Of a stretch of 64,000 nt of DNA, positions 42,738 through 51,125 are shown piece after piece. A program made the translations under genes and the position numbers. Below the pieces are notes generated by a model that saw only the letters and a program-made list of their open reading frames with translations, was not told where the DNA came from and ran no database searches. The stretch is from JBCCMA01 sp045107005 (GTDB taxonomy: Bacteria; Pseudomonadota; Gammaproteobacteria; Steroidobacterales; JBCCMA01). Where the stretch lies: positions 1-64,000 of the forward strand of contig JBGCFP010000032.1 in assembly GCA_045107005.1 (NCBI GenBank). The letters run 5' to 3'. Every line of letters begins with the position of its first letter. Position 1 is the first letter of the stretch.

Positions 42738-42976
42738 TGCCAAATCAACTTGTGGAAACCACTAGCACGCGACCAACGATCGGCGACGTCGCTCAAGCGG
42801 CGGGCGTGTCCACCAAGACCGTTTCGCGGGTGTTCAATGGTGAGCCCAACGTGCGCGAGAGTACGCGCGAACGCGTACAAAAAGTGATCGATACTCTGGA
42901 TTACGAGCCAAACCCGTATGCTCAGTATCTCGGTTCCATGCGCGCGCTGAAGGCGGCCGGCGGCGCCAACGCCTGA
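42737..42976 (+). CDS. LacI-type DNA-binding domain without a sensor domain
   Basis: The 79-residue product has a complete LacI helix-turn-helix (TIGDVAQAAGVSTKTVSRVF), the third helix (RERVQKVIDTLDYEPN) and a hinge-helix-like PYAQYLGSMRALK, then stops. Full-length LacI proteins have about 340 residues. The next 300 bp do not encode the missing ligand domain in any frame, although a short RIIGLLN stretch lies in the following -1 frame. It is either a truncated gene or a stand-alone repressor. Divergence from the GH17 operon makes that its natural target. Confidence 0.55.
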   Translation: MPNQLVETTSTRPTIGDVAQAAGVSTKTVSRVFNGEPNVRESTRERVQKVIDTLDYEPNPYAQYLGSMRALKAAGGANA

Positions 42977-43107
42977 TGCCCTGGTCGGCGAGCGGCGTCC
43001 GGATAATCGGGCTGCTCAACGTTGCTTTGTGCAGATGCTGCCTGGCGCTCGCACGAATGTTCGTAGCGCGTCTGACGCTGTACCTGCCCGAGGTGCGATT
43101 TAAATGA
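42976..43107 (+). CDS. Possible 43-residue hydrophobic ORF following the LacI-HTH gene
   Basis: A second TGATG junction (42974-42978) couples this frame to the LacI-HTH stop. The peptide has a hydrophobic, Cys-containing stretch (IIGLLNVALCRCCLALA). It could be a small membrane peptide or debris of the regulator's lost 3' end. The gap 42977-43341 otherwise contains only this and the minus-strand ORF at 43100-43246. Confidence 0.2.
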   Translation: MPWSASGVRIIGLLNVALCRCCLALARMFVARLTLYLPEVRFK

Positions 43108-43246
43108 CGCTCGCATTTCGAATGACGCTGTCACCAAGCTGGCCATGATGCGGTGCCTTGGGCAACGGCCAGTTCGATGCCATCGCCGGCAGCAGTGCGG
43201 CGCAAACGGCGGTGATTCTCAGCGCACGTTTCTTTAGCGTTTTCAT
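43100..43246 (-). CDS. Possible 48-residue exported peptide or gene remnant
   Basis: From the ATG at 43246, preceded by GGATGG, the frame encodes a basic start and a Sec-like signal (MKTLKKRALRITAVCAALLP, then AMAS), followed by only 25 residues before a stop. It looks like the 5' end of a secreted protein gene that has lost the rest, or a small secreted peptide. Confidence 0.22.
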   Translation of the reverse strand: MKTLKKRALRITAVCAALLPAMASNWPLPKAPHHGQLGDSVIRNASVI

Positions 43247-43341
43247 ACCATCCGAAACAGGGTGTACATGCGTATACTTGTCTCCAGACCAACTCGAGTC
43301 TCGGCGACGGGACCAGAGTGCTCAAACGAGGTGCTTACGCC

Positions 43342-43887
43342 GTGCTACTCGAAACACCCGACGTTCAACTTGGCTGGCAAGCTCAGCCGTTCACGCTGGC
43401 CGATCCGGACGGCAACTCGTGGTCGCTGGCTCAGCGGCAAGACGGAAAGCCGTTTCTTATCGCTTTTATCTGTAATCACTGTCCGTACGTTAAAGCCATC
43501 GCGGACCGATTGGCGACAGATGCCAGGCAGCTTCAGTCCGAGGGCGTAGGCGTTGTGGCCATTAACGCCAATGACTACGTTTCGTATCCGGCAGACAGCC
43601 CGCCCAGGATGAAAGAGTTTGCCGCTCAGCATAACTTTCCGTTCGCGTACCTGATCGACGAAGACCAGTCGGTCGGCCGGGCTTACGACGCCGTGTGCAC
43701 GCCGGATTTCTTTGGCTTTAACGCGCGCGGTGAGCTGCAGTATCGTGGGCGCATCGACGATGCGCGTATGGGCGACGCCAGCGGGCGCACGGCGGAATTG
43801 GTCGACGCGATGCGGCAGATCGCCAGCACGGGCGTTGGGCCTGCACAACAACACGCGAGCATTGGTTGCTCGATCAAATGGCGTTGA
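43342..43887 (+). CDS. Thioredoxin-like (AhpC/TSA-type) protein
   Basis: The 181-residue protein has a thioredoxin-fold core: FTLADPDGNSWSLA, FLIAFICNHCPYVKA with a CxxC pair (CNHC), VVAINANDYVSYP and TPDFFGF. This is the pattern of the widespread cytoplasmic thioredoxin family protein with a CNHCPYVK active site. The start is uncertain: GTG 43342, with GAGGTG upstream, gives the family-like start LLETPDVQLGWQAQPF; GTG 43318 is also open. The adjacent gene downstream encodes a zinc-type dehydrogenase. Confidence 0.8.
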   Translation: MLLETPDVQLGWQAQPFTLADPDGNSWSLAQRQDGKPFLIAFICNHCPYVKAIADRLATDARQLQSEGVGVVAINANDYVSYPADSPPRMKEFAAQHNFPFAYLIDEDQSVGRAYDAVCTPDFFGFNARGELQYRGRIDDARMGDASGRTAELVDAMRQIASTGVGPAQQHASIGCSIKWR

Positions 43888-43912
43888 TACCGAACCGTTT
43901 CAGGAGAAGAAC

Positions 43913-44923
43913 ATGAAAGCCATTGGTTACCAAGCGGCAGGTCCGATTACCGCTGAAAACTCGTTGATCGCGTTCGATGCGCCAGCGCCGCAGATTGGGC
44001 CGCGCGATTTGCTGGTCGACGTGCGCGCCGTTTCCGTTAACCCGGTCGATACCAAAGTGCGGGCCAATATGGCACCTGAGTCCGGCACCAAAATCATTGG
44101 TTACGACGCCGCCGGTACCGTCCTCGCGGTTGGCAGTGACGTCTGCTTGTTCAGTGTTGGGGACGAGGTTTTTTACGCCGGTGATCTGACACGACCGGGC
44201 ACCAACAGCGCGCAACACGCCGTCGATGAGCGCATTGTTGGCAAGAAACCCGCGACATTGGGATTTGCGGATGCCGCGGCGCTGCCGCTGACCGCGATCA
44301 CAGCTTGGGAGATGCTGTTCGATTCGTTTGGCCTGGCCGAAGGGGCTGGCGATGGGGAGTCCATTCTGGTGATCGGCGGCGCAGGCGGTGTGGGGTCTAT
44401 TATGATCCAACTGGCTAGCCACTTGACCAAACTCGACGTTATTGCCACGGCGTCGCGTCCGGACACCGTTGAGTGGGCGAAAAAGATGGGTGCGGATCAC
44501 GTCATCAATCATCACGCTCCGCTTGGCGAGCAGCTGAGTGCTTTGGGCGCAGTGCCGCGCTACGTCGCCTGCCTGACGGCTACCGACCAACACTTCGACT
44601 CGGTGGTCGGCTTGATCGCGCCGCGTGGCCACATTGCGGTGATCGATGACCCGGCGTCGCTCGACATTCTGCCGCTTAAACGCAAGGCGCTGTCGGTGAG
44701 CTGGGAGTTCATGTTTACCCGTTCGATGTTTCAGACCGATGACATGATCAAGCAGCACGAACTGCTCGACCGGGTTTCAACTCTGGTGGATGCCGGCGCG
44801 TTGCAGACCACCGCGACGCAGAATCTCGGTCAGCTTGGTGTGGCGTCATTGAAGGCGGCGCATACGCTTCAGGAAAGCGGTCGCGCCATCGGCAAGACTG
44901 TCCTTGAGGGTTTCGCAAACTGA
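43913..44923 (+). CDS. Zinc-type alcohol dehydrogenase-like/quinone oxidoreductase family protein
   Basis: AGGAGA lies 6 nt before the ATG. The 336-residue MDR-superfamily protein has VSVNPVDTKVRANM, the IGYDAAGTVLAVG block, the Rossmann motif VIGGAGGVGSIMIQLA and HIAVIDDP. The usual catalytic zinc ligands of classical ADHs are not apparent, so it is likely a zinc-independent NADPH-dependent enone or quinone reductase of the ZADH1 group. It lies 25 bp downstream of the thioredoxin-like gene and may share its transcript. Confidence 0.83.
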   Translation: MKAIGYQAAGPITAENSLIAFDAPAPQIGPRDLLVDVRAVSVNPVDTKVRANMAPESGTKIIGYDAAGTVLAVGSDVCLFSVGDEVFYAGDLTRPGTNSAQHAVDERIVGKKPATLGFADAAALPLTAITAWEMLFDSFGLAEGAGDGESILVIGGAGGVGSIMIQLASHLTKLDVIATASRPDTVEWAKKMGADHVINHHAPLGEQLSALGAVPRYVACLTATDQHFDSVVGLIAPRGHIAVIDDPASLDILPLKRKALSVSWEFMFTRSMFQTDDMIKQHELLDRVSTLVDAGALQTTATQNLGQLGVASLKAAHTLQESGRAIGKTVLEGFAN

Positions 44924-45100
44924 CAACACGTCGCAGGGCGCTGAATATTGGTGCGTTGTTGCCCCGTTGTTATGCAAAATTTGGTTTCTTTTGGGCGACG
45001 GTAGCGCCACAATGAGGGGAAATCGCCGTTCAGATCGCTGATTCATTTGCGACTCTGAAAAAAAGACGATGCCCGACTACCTGCTGCGGAGACCAACACG

Positions 45101-46804
45101 ATGCCACAGAACAAATCCGCCTCACGGCGCGGTGATGCTATGAATACCACCGCTACCTCGCGCCGCGATTTCTTGAAATCCACAGCCGGTGTGTCGGCGG
45201 TCGGCGCGCTGTCCGGTACCGGTCTGGTCGCCACGAAAACGGTGGGCGCGCAGTCAATCGGTGATATTGATCCACTTAGTACCGACTCGGCGATTCGCGC
45301 GAAGGCGGCAGCGGTCCAGAAAATTAGTGCCGCGCAACAGCAGATGCGCGAGACGCTGGCGCTTGAGCCGCAGCGCCGTAACGCCGATGAGCGGCGTTAC
45401 AAAGGGCAGAATTTTTACGCCAGTTTTCACAAGTCACTGCCTCAGGATGAGTACGGCGAAGTCAAACCTTCGGCGTTTCGTCAACTAAGACGCGCCCTGC
45501 GCAACGGTGACCCAGACGAATTCGAGCGCATCGACCTGGACGCTGTCGCGGACCGACCGCTCGCCAACCCGCAGGGAGCGCTGTCGTTTCAAGCCGCAGG
45601 TCTGGACAGTCACGCGACTCGTATGGACCGTGCGCCCGCCTTTGGCAGTGCGCGCACCGCGGCGGAAATGGGCGAAGTGTATTGGCAAGGTCTGACGCGA
45701 GACGTCCCGTTCGTCGATTTCGCGTTTGACGCCCGGATCAACGCCGCAGTGACCGATCTCAACGCGTTCTCGGAGACCGTTGGTCCAACGTCGGGTGGTT
45801 TCGTTACGCCCGACACGCTGTTTCGCGGTGAGTCGATCGGCGACTTGGACGGGCCGTTCATCAGTCAGTTCCTGCTCAAGGATATCCCTTACGGGCCCAG
45901 CACCATCGAACAACGTTACGCGGTGCCGCTGGCCGGGCAGGATTTCATGCTCGACGCTGACAGCTGGTTAGCCGTGCAGCGCGGCGCAATGCCGGCATCC
46001 GGTCTGCAGTTCGACCCGGATAAACGCTACTTGTACAACAACCGCGCTCTTGGCGAATACGTCCACACTGACGTGTTGTTCCAGGCTTACTTCAACGCGG
46101 CATTGATCTTGCTCAAGGAGGGCGCCGGCGCTTTAGACACGCGCCATCCATACCTCGCGATCGACAACCAGGGCGCGTTTACCAGTTTTGGCGGGCCGTG
46201 GTTGCTTCAACTGTTAACCTTCGCCGCCAATCTGGCGCTGTCCGGCGCGTGGTATCAGAAGTGGCGGGTGCATCGTCGATTGCGCCCTGAAGCGTTTGGG
46301 GGGCGAGCACATTTTCTGAAAACGGCTCAGCGCGAGTACGACATTCACTCGGATATTCTGGACAGCGCCGCGCTCGCGCAAACCTTTTCACGCAACGGCA
46401 GCTTTTTCTTGCCGATGGCCTACCCTGAAGGCTCGCCGTGTCATCCGGCTTACCCGGCCGGTCACGCTACGGTCGCCGGCGCGTGCTGTACCGTGCTCAA
46501 GGCTTTCTTTGACGAGGATTACGTGTTGAGAAATACGGTCCAGGCGGACGCAACCGGTCACTCGCTGATTCCCTATGCCGATGCGCCACTGACGTTGGGC
46601 GGTGAAGTGAACAAGTTGGCCAGCAACATCTCTTTGGGGCGTGACGCGGCTGGCGTACACTACCGATCCGACGGTATTCACGGTCTGGATGTCGGCGAAC
46701 AGCAGGCGATTTCGTTGTTGCGCGACTGTGTGCGCACCTGCAATGAGCCGTTTGAAGGGTTCAAGCTGACCAAATTCGACGGTACGCGCATCACGATTCG
46801 ATAG
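45101..46804 (+). CDS. Tat-exported vanadium-dependent haloperoxidase-like enzyme
   Basis: GGAG lies 11 nt before the ATG. The 567-residue protein has a twin-arginine signal (TSRRDFLKSTAGVSAVG) and the PAP2/vanadium haloperoxidase pocket motifs in order: KWRVHRRLRPEAFGG, YPAGHATVAGA and LGRDAAGVHYRSDG. The catalytic His of the middle motif and the vanadate-coordinating His of the last are present. Such enzymes oxidise halides with H2O2 and halogenate organics, or are phosphatases of the same fold. Periplasmic location is inferred from the Tat signal. No partner gene is adjacent. Confidence 0.8.
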   Translation: MPQNKSASRRGDAMNTTATSRRDFLKSTAGVSAVGALSGTGLVATKTVGAQSIGDIDPLSTDSAIRAKAAAVQKISAAQQQMRETLALEPQRRNADERRYKGQNFYASFHKSLPQDEYGEVKPSAFRQLRRALRNGDPDEFERIDLDAVADRPLANPQGALSFQAAGLDSHATRMDRAPAFGSARTAAEMGEVYWQGLTRDVPFVDFAFDARINAAVTDLNAFSETVGPTSGGFVTPDTLFRGESIGDLDGPFISQFLLKDIPYGPSTIEQRYAVPLAGQDFMLDADSWLAVQRGAMPASGLQFDPDKRYLYNNRALGEYVHTDVLFQAYFNAALILLKEGAGALDTRHPYLAIDNQGAFTSFGGPWLLQLLTFAANLALSGAWYQKWRVHRRLRPEAFGGRAHFLKTAQREYDIHSDILDSAALAQTFSRNGSFFLPMAYPEGSPCHPAYPAGHATVAGACCTVLKAFFDEDYVLRNTVQADATGHSLIPYADAPLTLGGEVNKLASNISLGRDAAGVHYRSDGIHGLDVGEQQAISLLRDCVRTCNEPFEGFKLTKFDGTRITIR

Positions 46805-46826
46805 CGGCATCGGCGCGGGCCAGCGC

Positions 46827-48089
46827 TCAGTCGGTCGTGTCTTCTTTGGGTTTGCGTAAGCGATCAAACAGTGCCTTGGCACCCTCTTTGAGGGTCTTAC
46901 CGGTTTCCGTCGCCTCTTCGTTGCTGACGCCGATCTTCTCCAGCACGCCTTTCGCTGCATCGCCGACGGCCGACCACAGACCGGCTGCGGCGGCAGAAGA
47001 CGCATACTCGAACTGGTCTTCGTTAATCACCATCTCGAACGCAAGCGGAAATTCACCGTCGAGTCGATTGATGTAGGCCGTCACGGGTTTAGAGGCCAGG
47101 CGCGTAAATGCGCCGCTGCCCGGTGGCGGATTGACCGCGACGTCGTGGAAATTCAGCTGCCACTTCAGCGCGATGTCGAGCGCGCCGTCTCGCTGCCATT
47201 GGTCGTCTACATTGACGTCCACGACGCCGTCGCTGAACCACGACAGCGGTCCGCCCGTTAACGCCCCAAGACTGGCGACCGGTACGTTCTGCGCGCGCCA
47301 TGCCGTCGTACGGCCCTCGGGCAATCGTTGTGTCGAAATATCGAACGGCGCGCCCGCGATCGACCCTCGTGCGTTGGACCGAAACAAAATGTCGAACAGC
47401 GCCAAGCCTGAGCGCAAGGGCGAGCTGTGTAACTCATCGACGACGATCTGAATTTCAAACGGGTTATCGTCGGGGTTAGTCCCGGTGATGGTCAGGTTGA
47501 TATCCGACACGTCAAGCTGCTCAATGTCGAATGCGCGTCTGGGTTTGATCTTGTGTTCGTCGGACTCTGGCTCTGATGAGGCAGGTCGGTGTCGTGTCGC
47601 CCAACCGTTTACCCCGGCGACGTTCACCGATTCAATGTCGGTCGTGCCAATGAGCGACAGGAGCGATACATCCACAAACAAGTGGGTAACGGTCAGATCA
47701 AACGTTGATGCATCATGCGTGCTGCGCCGGATGCTGCAGTCGCGCAAATCAATCTTGCCGAAAAACAGAGACCCGTCGATGTCCCGGCAAGCCGTCGAGA
47801 TGCCGCTGCGATTCTCCACGGTTGTCAGTACTCGACGTACTGCATCGGAGAAGAAAAACTGGTTGACGATGAAAATCGTTAGGAAAATCAGGACAGCCAA
47901 TCCCAGCGCAACGACACTGACCGTGCGCGCGGTCCCGCCGGTCGCCCCTTGATTTTCGCTGCGGCGACGCCCTGAAATCGTCGACCAGATAATGCCGACG
48001 ACAACGCCAACGGCGTCGATGATCACCATTACCAATGGTGCCAGCGCGGCGAAGATTAACTCGCCGATGATGATCGCAATGGCTTCCAC
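46827..48089 (-). CDS. Hypothetical membrane-anchored protein, AsmA-like in style
   Basis: The 420-residue protein has hydrophobic segments at residues 2-35 (IGELIFAALAPLVMVIIDAV) and 57-80 (SVVALGLAVLIFLTIFIVNQ). A large beta-rich periplasmic region follows with features such as SLLSLIGTTDIESVNVAGVNG and DIEQLDVSDINLTITG, reminiscent of AsmA/lipid-transfer-like proteins. I cannot assign it firmly. The C-terminal 70 residues are helical and charged. It starts 8 bp after the CBS-domain gene on the same strand. Confidence 0.5.
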   Translation of the reverse strand: MEAIAIIIGELIFAALAPLVMVIIDAVGVVVGIIWSTISGRRRSENQGATGGTARTVSVVALGLAVLIFLTIFIVNQFFFSDAVRRVLTTVENRSGISTACRDIDGSLFFGKIDLRDCSIRRSTHDASTFDLTVTHLFVDVSLLSLIGTTDIESVNVAGVNGWATRHRPASSEPESDEHKIKPRRAFDIEQLDVSDINLTITGTNPDDNPFEIQIVVDELHSSPLRSGLALFDILFRSNARGSIAGAPFDISTQRLPEGRTTAWRAQNVPVASLGALTGGPLSWFSDGVVDVNVDDQWQRDGALDIALKWQLNFHDVAVNPPPGSGAFTRLASKPVTAYINRLDGEFPLAFEMVINEDQFEYASSAAAAGLWSAVGDAAKGVLEKIGVSNEEATETGKTLKEGAKALFDRLRKPKEDTTD

Positions 48090-48097
48090 GAGACCGT

Positions 48098-48526
48098 CTA
48101 GCCGGAGATGTAGCTTTCCAGTTGTTCGATCGTGAACTGCTGCTCGGCGATGACCACTTTAACCAGATCGCCCAGTGCCACGACACCGATGACTTTGCGG
48201 TCCTCAACCACCGGCATGTGTCGGAACTTGCCGTTCATCATGATCGCCATGCATTCTTCAACCTGTTGTGACTGGCGCGCGCAGATCACTTTTGAGGTCA
48301 TGATTTCCTCGACCAGTGTGTTGCGCGATGAGCGGTCCTTCAAAATAATCTTGCGCGCGTAGTCGCGCTCACTAAAGATGCCGACCAGCTTCTCGTCTTC
48401 CAGAACCACCACCGCACCGATCTGCTTTTCGGCCATCAGCGTGATGGCATCGAACACCGATGTTTTTGGCGCGACGGACCACACGTGTCCACCCTTTTTC
48501 TCGAGCAGCGTCTTGATGGATCTCAT
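48098..48526 (-). CDS. CBS-domain pair protein
   Basis: AGGAGAG lies upstream of the ATG at 48526, which is preferred over the longer frame to 48583. The 142-residue protein consists of two CBS domains: VFDAITLMAEKQIGAVVVLE with GIFSERDYARKII, and VEECMAIMMNGKFRHMPVVE with VIGVVALGDLVK. CBS pairs bind adenosine nucleotides or S-adenosylmethionine and regulate partner proteins. Stand-alone versions of this size are common in Gammaproteobacteria. Confidence 0.85.
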   Translation of the reverse strand: MRSIKTLLEKKGGHVWSVAPKTSVFDAITLMAEKQIGAVVVLEDEKLVGIFSERDYARKIILKDRSSRNTLVEEIMTSKVICARQSQQVEECMAIMMNGKFRHMPVVEDRKVIGVVALGDLVKVVIAEQQFTIEQLESYISG

Positions 48527-48646
48527 GGCAATCTCTCCTGATTTCTTGAGGTACGTTCCAGGTTGCGAGTATAGACGCGTCACGCTGGACCGTCACCGGG
48601 GCCTCTGCACCTTGTGCAGCACACAAACTGCCCCCATCGTAGACAG

Positions 48647-49522
48647 ATGTCTGAAGCCAGCCATATTGTTTTTGCGGCAGCGAGCGCGCAGCAGAGCGCC
48701 GAGCGGGCGTTGGTGCTGCGCACGCAGGGTATCGGCGCCGAATCCGTTTTTCTCGACGGTCGCCACGTTGTTTTGGTGTCAGCGGCGGACAGCGCACGCG
48801 CGGCGGCGGAATTAGCGGACTACGAGCGCGAAAACGCCGAATGGAAGCCGCGACCTGCGCCGTTTCGTCATGAGCGACACGGCGCGTGGCCGGGCGTTGC
48901 GGCTTACGTCTTTGTGGTTGTGCTGCTCGCGTTATTTGGTCCCGCCCAGCCGGGCGGTGAATGGTTTAGCGCGGGTAAAGTGGATGCGGGTCTGGTTCGC
49001 GAAGGGCAATGGTGGCGCACGGTCACTGCGCTGACGTTGCATGTGGACATCGCGCATCTGTCAGCCAATCTCGTGTTCGGTGGGGTGCTTGGCTATCTCG
49101 TCGGGCAGTTTTTCGGCAGCGGTATCGCGTGGTTTTCCATCGTGCTCGCCGGCGCACTCGGTAACGCTCTTAACAGCGTGTTGATGGCGCCGACGCACAC
49201 GTCCGTAGGTGCATCCACGGCAATCTTCGCCGCGCTGGGCTTGCTTGCCGCGTATTCCTGGAAGCGCAAATACTATCCGCAGGATCGATGGGCGTATCGA
49301 CTGGGCCCGATCATTGCGGGCATTGCGCTGCTGGCCTATACCGGAACCGGTGGTGAGCGAACGGACGTCAGCGCGCACATTACGGGCTTTCTCGCAGGCG
49401 GTGGCGCGGGCATCGTGCTGGCGATGGTATTCGACCGACTGCGCCGCGACGAATCGGCGCAGTGGGTCTACGGGGGCATCACCATTGGTCTCGTTACGGC
49501 GAGCTGGATTTTCGCGCTCTAG
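48647..49522 (+). CDS. Rhomboid family intramembrane serine protease
   Basis: The start at 48647 gives 291 residues. After a soluble N-terminal region of about 85 residues, six or seven membrane spans follow. The catalytic Ser lies in TSVGASTAIFAALGLLAA (GxSx motif) and the His in DVSAHITGFLAGG. The early REGQWWRTVTALTLHVDIAH segment is the typical L1-loop/His block of rhomboids. It would cleave membrane-anchored substrates. Its stop codon overlaps that of the convergent S41 peptidase gene. Confidence 0.88.
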   Translation: MSEASHIVFAAASAQQSAERALVLRTQGIGAESVFLDGRHVVLVSAADSARAAAELADYERENAEWKPRPAPFRHERHGAWPGVAAYVFVVVLLALFGPAQPGGEWFSAGKVDAGLVREGQWWRTVTALTLHVDIAHLSANLVFGGVLGYLVGQFFGSGIAWFSIVLAGALGNALNSVLMAPTHTSVGASTAIFAALGLLAAYSWKRKYYPQDRWAYRLGPIIAGIALLAYTGTGGERTDVSAHITGFLAGGGAGIVLAMVFDRLRRDESAQWVYGGITIGLVTASWIFAL

Positions 49523-50991
49523 CGTCGGGCCAGGATTTTTTCAATCAGAAGGTCGAGCATGGTATCGCCGTCGGTGGGTACGATCGGCGATTCGATGGGC
49601 AGGTCGGGCGTCACACCGTCGGAGCGTCTCTCGCCGGAGGGTCGAACGATATGCGCTTTGGGGAAGCCAACTTTCATACCGGTGCCTGCCAGCGTGAAGG
49701 TCTCCATGGCGCCGTAGGTTGTCGCCATGTCGGCCGTCTTTTCGCCGGCGATCAGCCCCAGCTTGTAGTCCTGAACAATGGCCGCGACGTTGACGCTGTT
49801 GGAATAAGAGTGGCGATCGACCAGCACGTAAACATCGCCGGTGAATCGTTGGTCTTCGCGAGGCGTCACCAGCGGAATATCGAATTCGAAGTTCTCGCCG
49901 CGCGGAACCTTCGCGTACTGCTGCGCAAACTGTCCGGAAACGCCCGCCACTGCGGCCGGGTTATTGTCCAGGCGCTCCTGATTGGAAGCGGCCGCTTCGT
50001 CGCTCGAGCGAATGGTAAATGACGAACAAAAACGGAAAGGCCCACTGGCGATCCACGCGAGCATTGGGTCGCTAAACGAATTGTCGCCGCCGGGATTTTG
50101 TCGCAGATCGATAATCAGTTGCCCTGCTTGCGCTTTGATGAACTGCCCGAATGCCTCATCGATGAACGTGACGAACGCGGCATTGCTCCATATGTTGTTG
50201 GGGTCTTCGAAGTGATAGAACGGGCCGGGACGCAAGTAAGCGATGTTGTCTTCGAGCACGCGGGCAATACGCTCGTTGGACTGCAGGGTGAAGTGCGTGG
50301 CTTGCTCGCTGGCGATGGCGCGCTGCTCTTCGCGTGTCGAGGCGTTGACGTTGACGTCGAGTGTCTTGCCATCGAGATTCCGAATCCGCAGAGCAAACCG
50401 TTCCACTTCACCGAGCTCGACCCAGACGTAACGCGGGAACGTAAACTCGAGCAGCGAATGGGCGATGTAGGGTGTGTCGGCCGACACGTGGGCCGCCGCG
50501 CGCTCCAGCCAGCGCGCCATCGGCAACTCGTCAAGCGCCAGAATCTCGTCGCCGGTGCGCAAGCCCTGATGCCCCGAGTAGTTCTCGCCAACGTAAGCGC
50601 GACCGTCGACGATCCGCAGATAGATCGGCAGCGTGCGCCCGCCGCGGTCGCGAAACGCGTCGAACGCGTCGTCCGGGAAGGCGATACTGGCGTGGGCGAC
50701 GTTGCCGTAAGCGACGAATTTCTGGAAATACACCTGCGCATCGAATGGCGTCATGGGCTTTGACAGTCCGCCAAGCATGTCGTGGAAGCGCGCGTCGTAG
50801 TCCGCGCGGTCGCGGTGGACGAACAAATCGGCGTGCGCACTTTGCAAGCGTTGATATAACGTCGCAAAATCGGCGCGCAGCGTATCGACCGAAATCGTGG
50901 CTGGCGTTGGCGGGGCAGGGCGGTTGGCCTGGCAAGCGGAAGCAAGCAGCAGCAGACAGCCAATCCACAGGTATGTTGTGATGCGAATCAT
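49519..50991 (-). CDS. S41 family peptidase lipoprotein
   Basis: From the ATG at 50991 the 490-residue protein has a lipoprotein signal (GCLLLLASAC). The C-terminal half carries S41/tail-specific protease features: LIIDLRQNPGGDNSFSD and VYVLVDRHSYSNSVNVAAIVQ, where the Ser in SYSNS is the likely nucleophile, then GLIAGEKTADMATTYG. The central part resembles a PDZ-like region (GLRTGDEILALDELPM). It probably degrades peptides in the periplasm. No operon partner. Confidence 0.82.
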   Translation of the reverse strand: MIRITTYLWIGCLLLLASACQANRPAPPTPATISVDTLRADFATLYQRLQSAHADLFVHRDRADYDARFHDMLGGLSKPMTPFDAQVYFQKFVAYGNVAHASIAFPDDAFDAFRDRGGRTLPIYLRIVDGRAYVGENYSGHQGLRTGDEILALDELPMARWLERAAAHVSADTPYIAHSLLEFTFPRYVWVELGEVERFALRIRNLDGKTLDVNVNASTREEQRAIASEQATHFTLQSNERIARVLEDNIAYLRPGPFYHFEDPNNIWSNAAFVTFIDEAFGQFIKAQAGQLIIDLRQNPGGDNSFSDPMLAWIASGPFRFCSSFTIRSSDEAAASNQERLDNNPAAVAGVSGQFAQQYAKVPRGENFEFDIPLVTPREDQRFTGDVYVLVDRHSYSNSVNVAAIVQDYKLGLIAGEKTADMATTYGAMETFTLAGTGMKVGFPKAHIVRPSGERRSDGVTPDLPIESPIVPTDGDTMLDLLIEKILARR

Positions 50992-51125
50992 GCACAGTAT
51001 CCTGATCGAGTGGGGGGTCTCAAAGTGAAGCGCATTTGCGCATTGCCGACCATGGCGGCGCGCTCCTTTTGTCCTGACCAAACCCTGACATGCGTCTAAG
51101 TATATGTCGTTGAAAGAGAAGTCTA

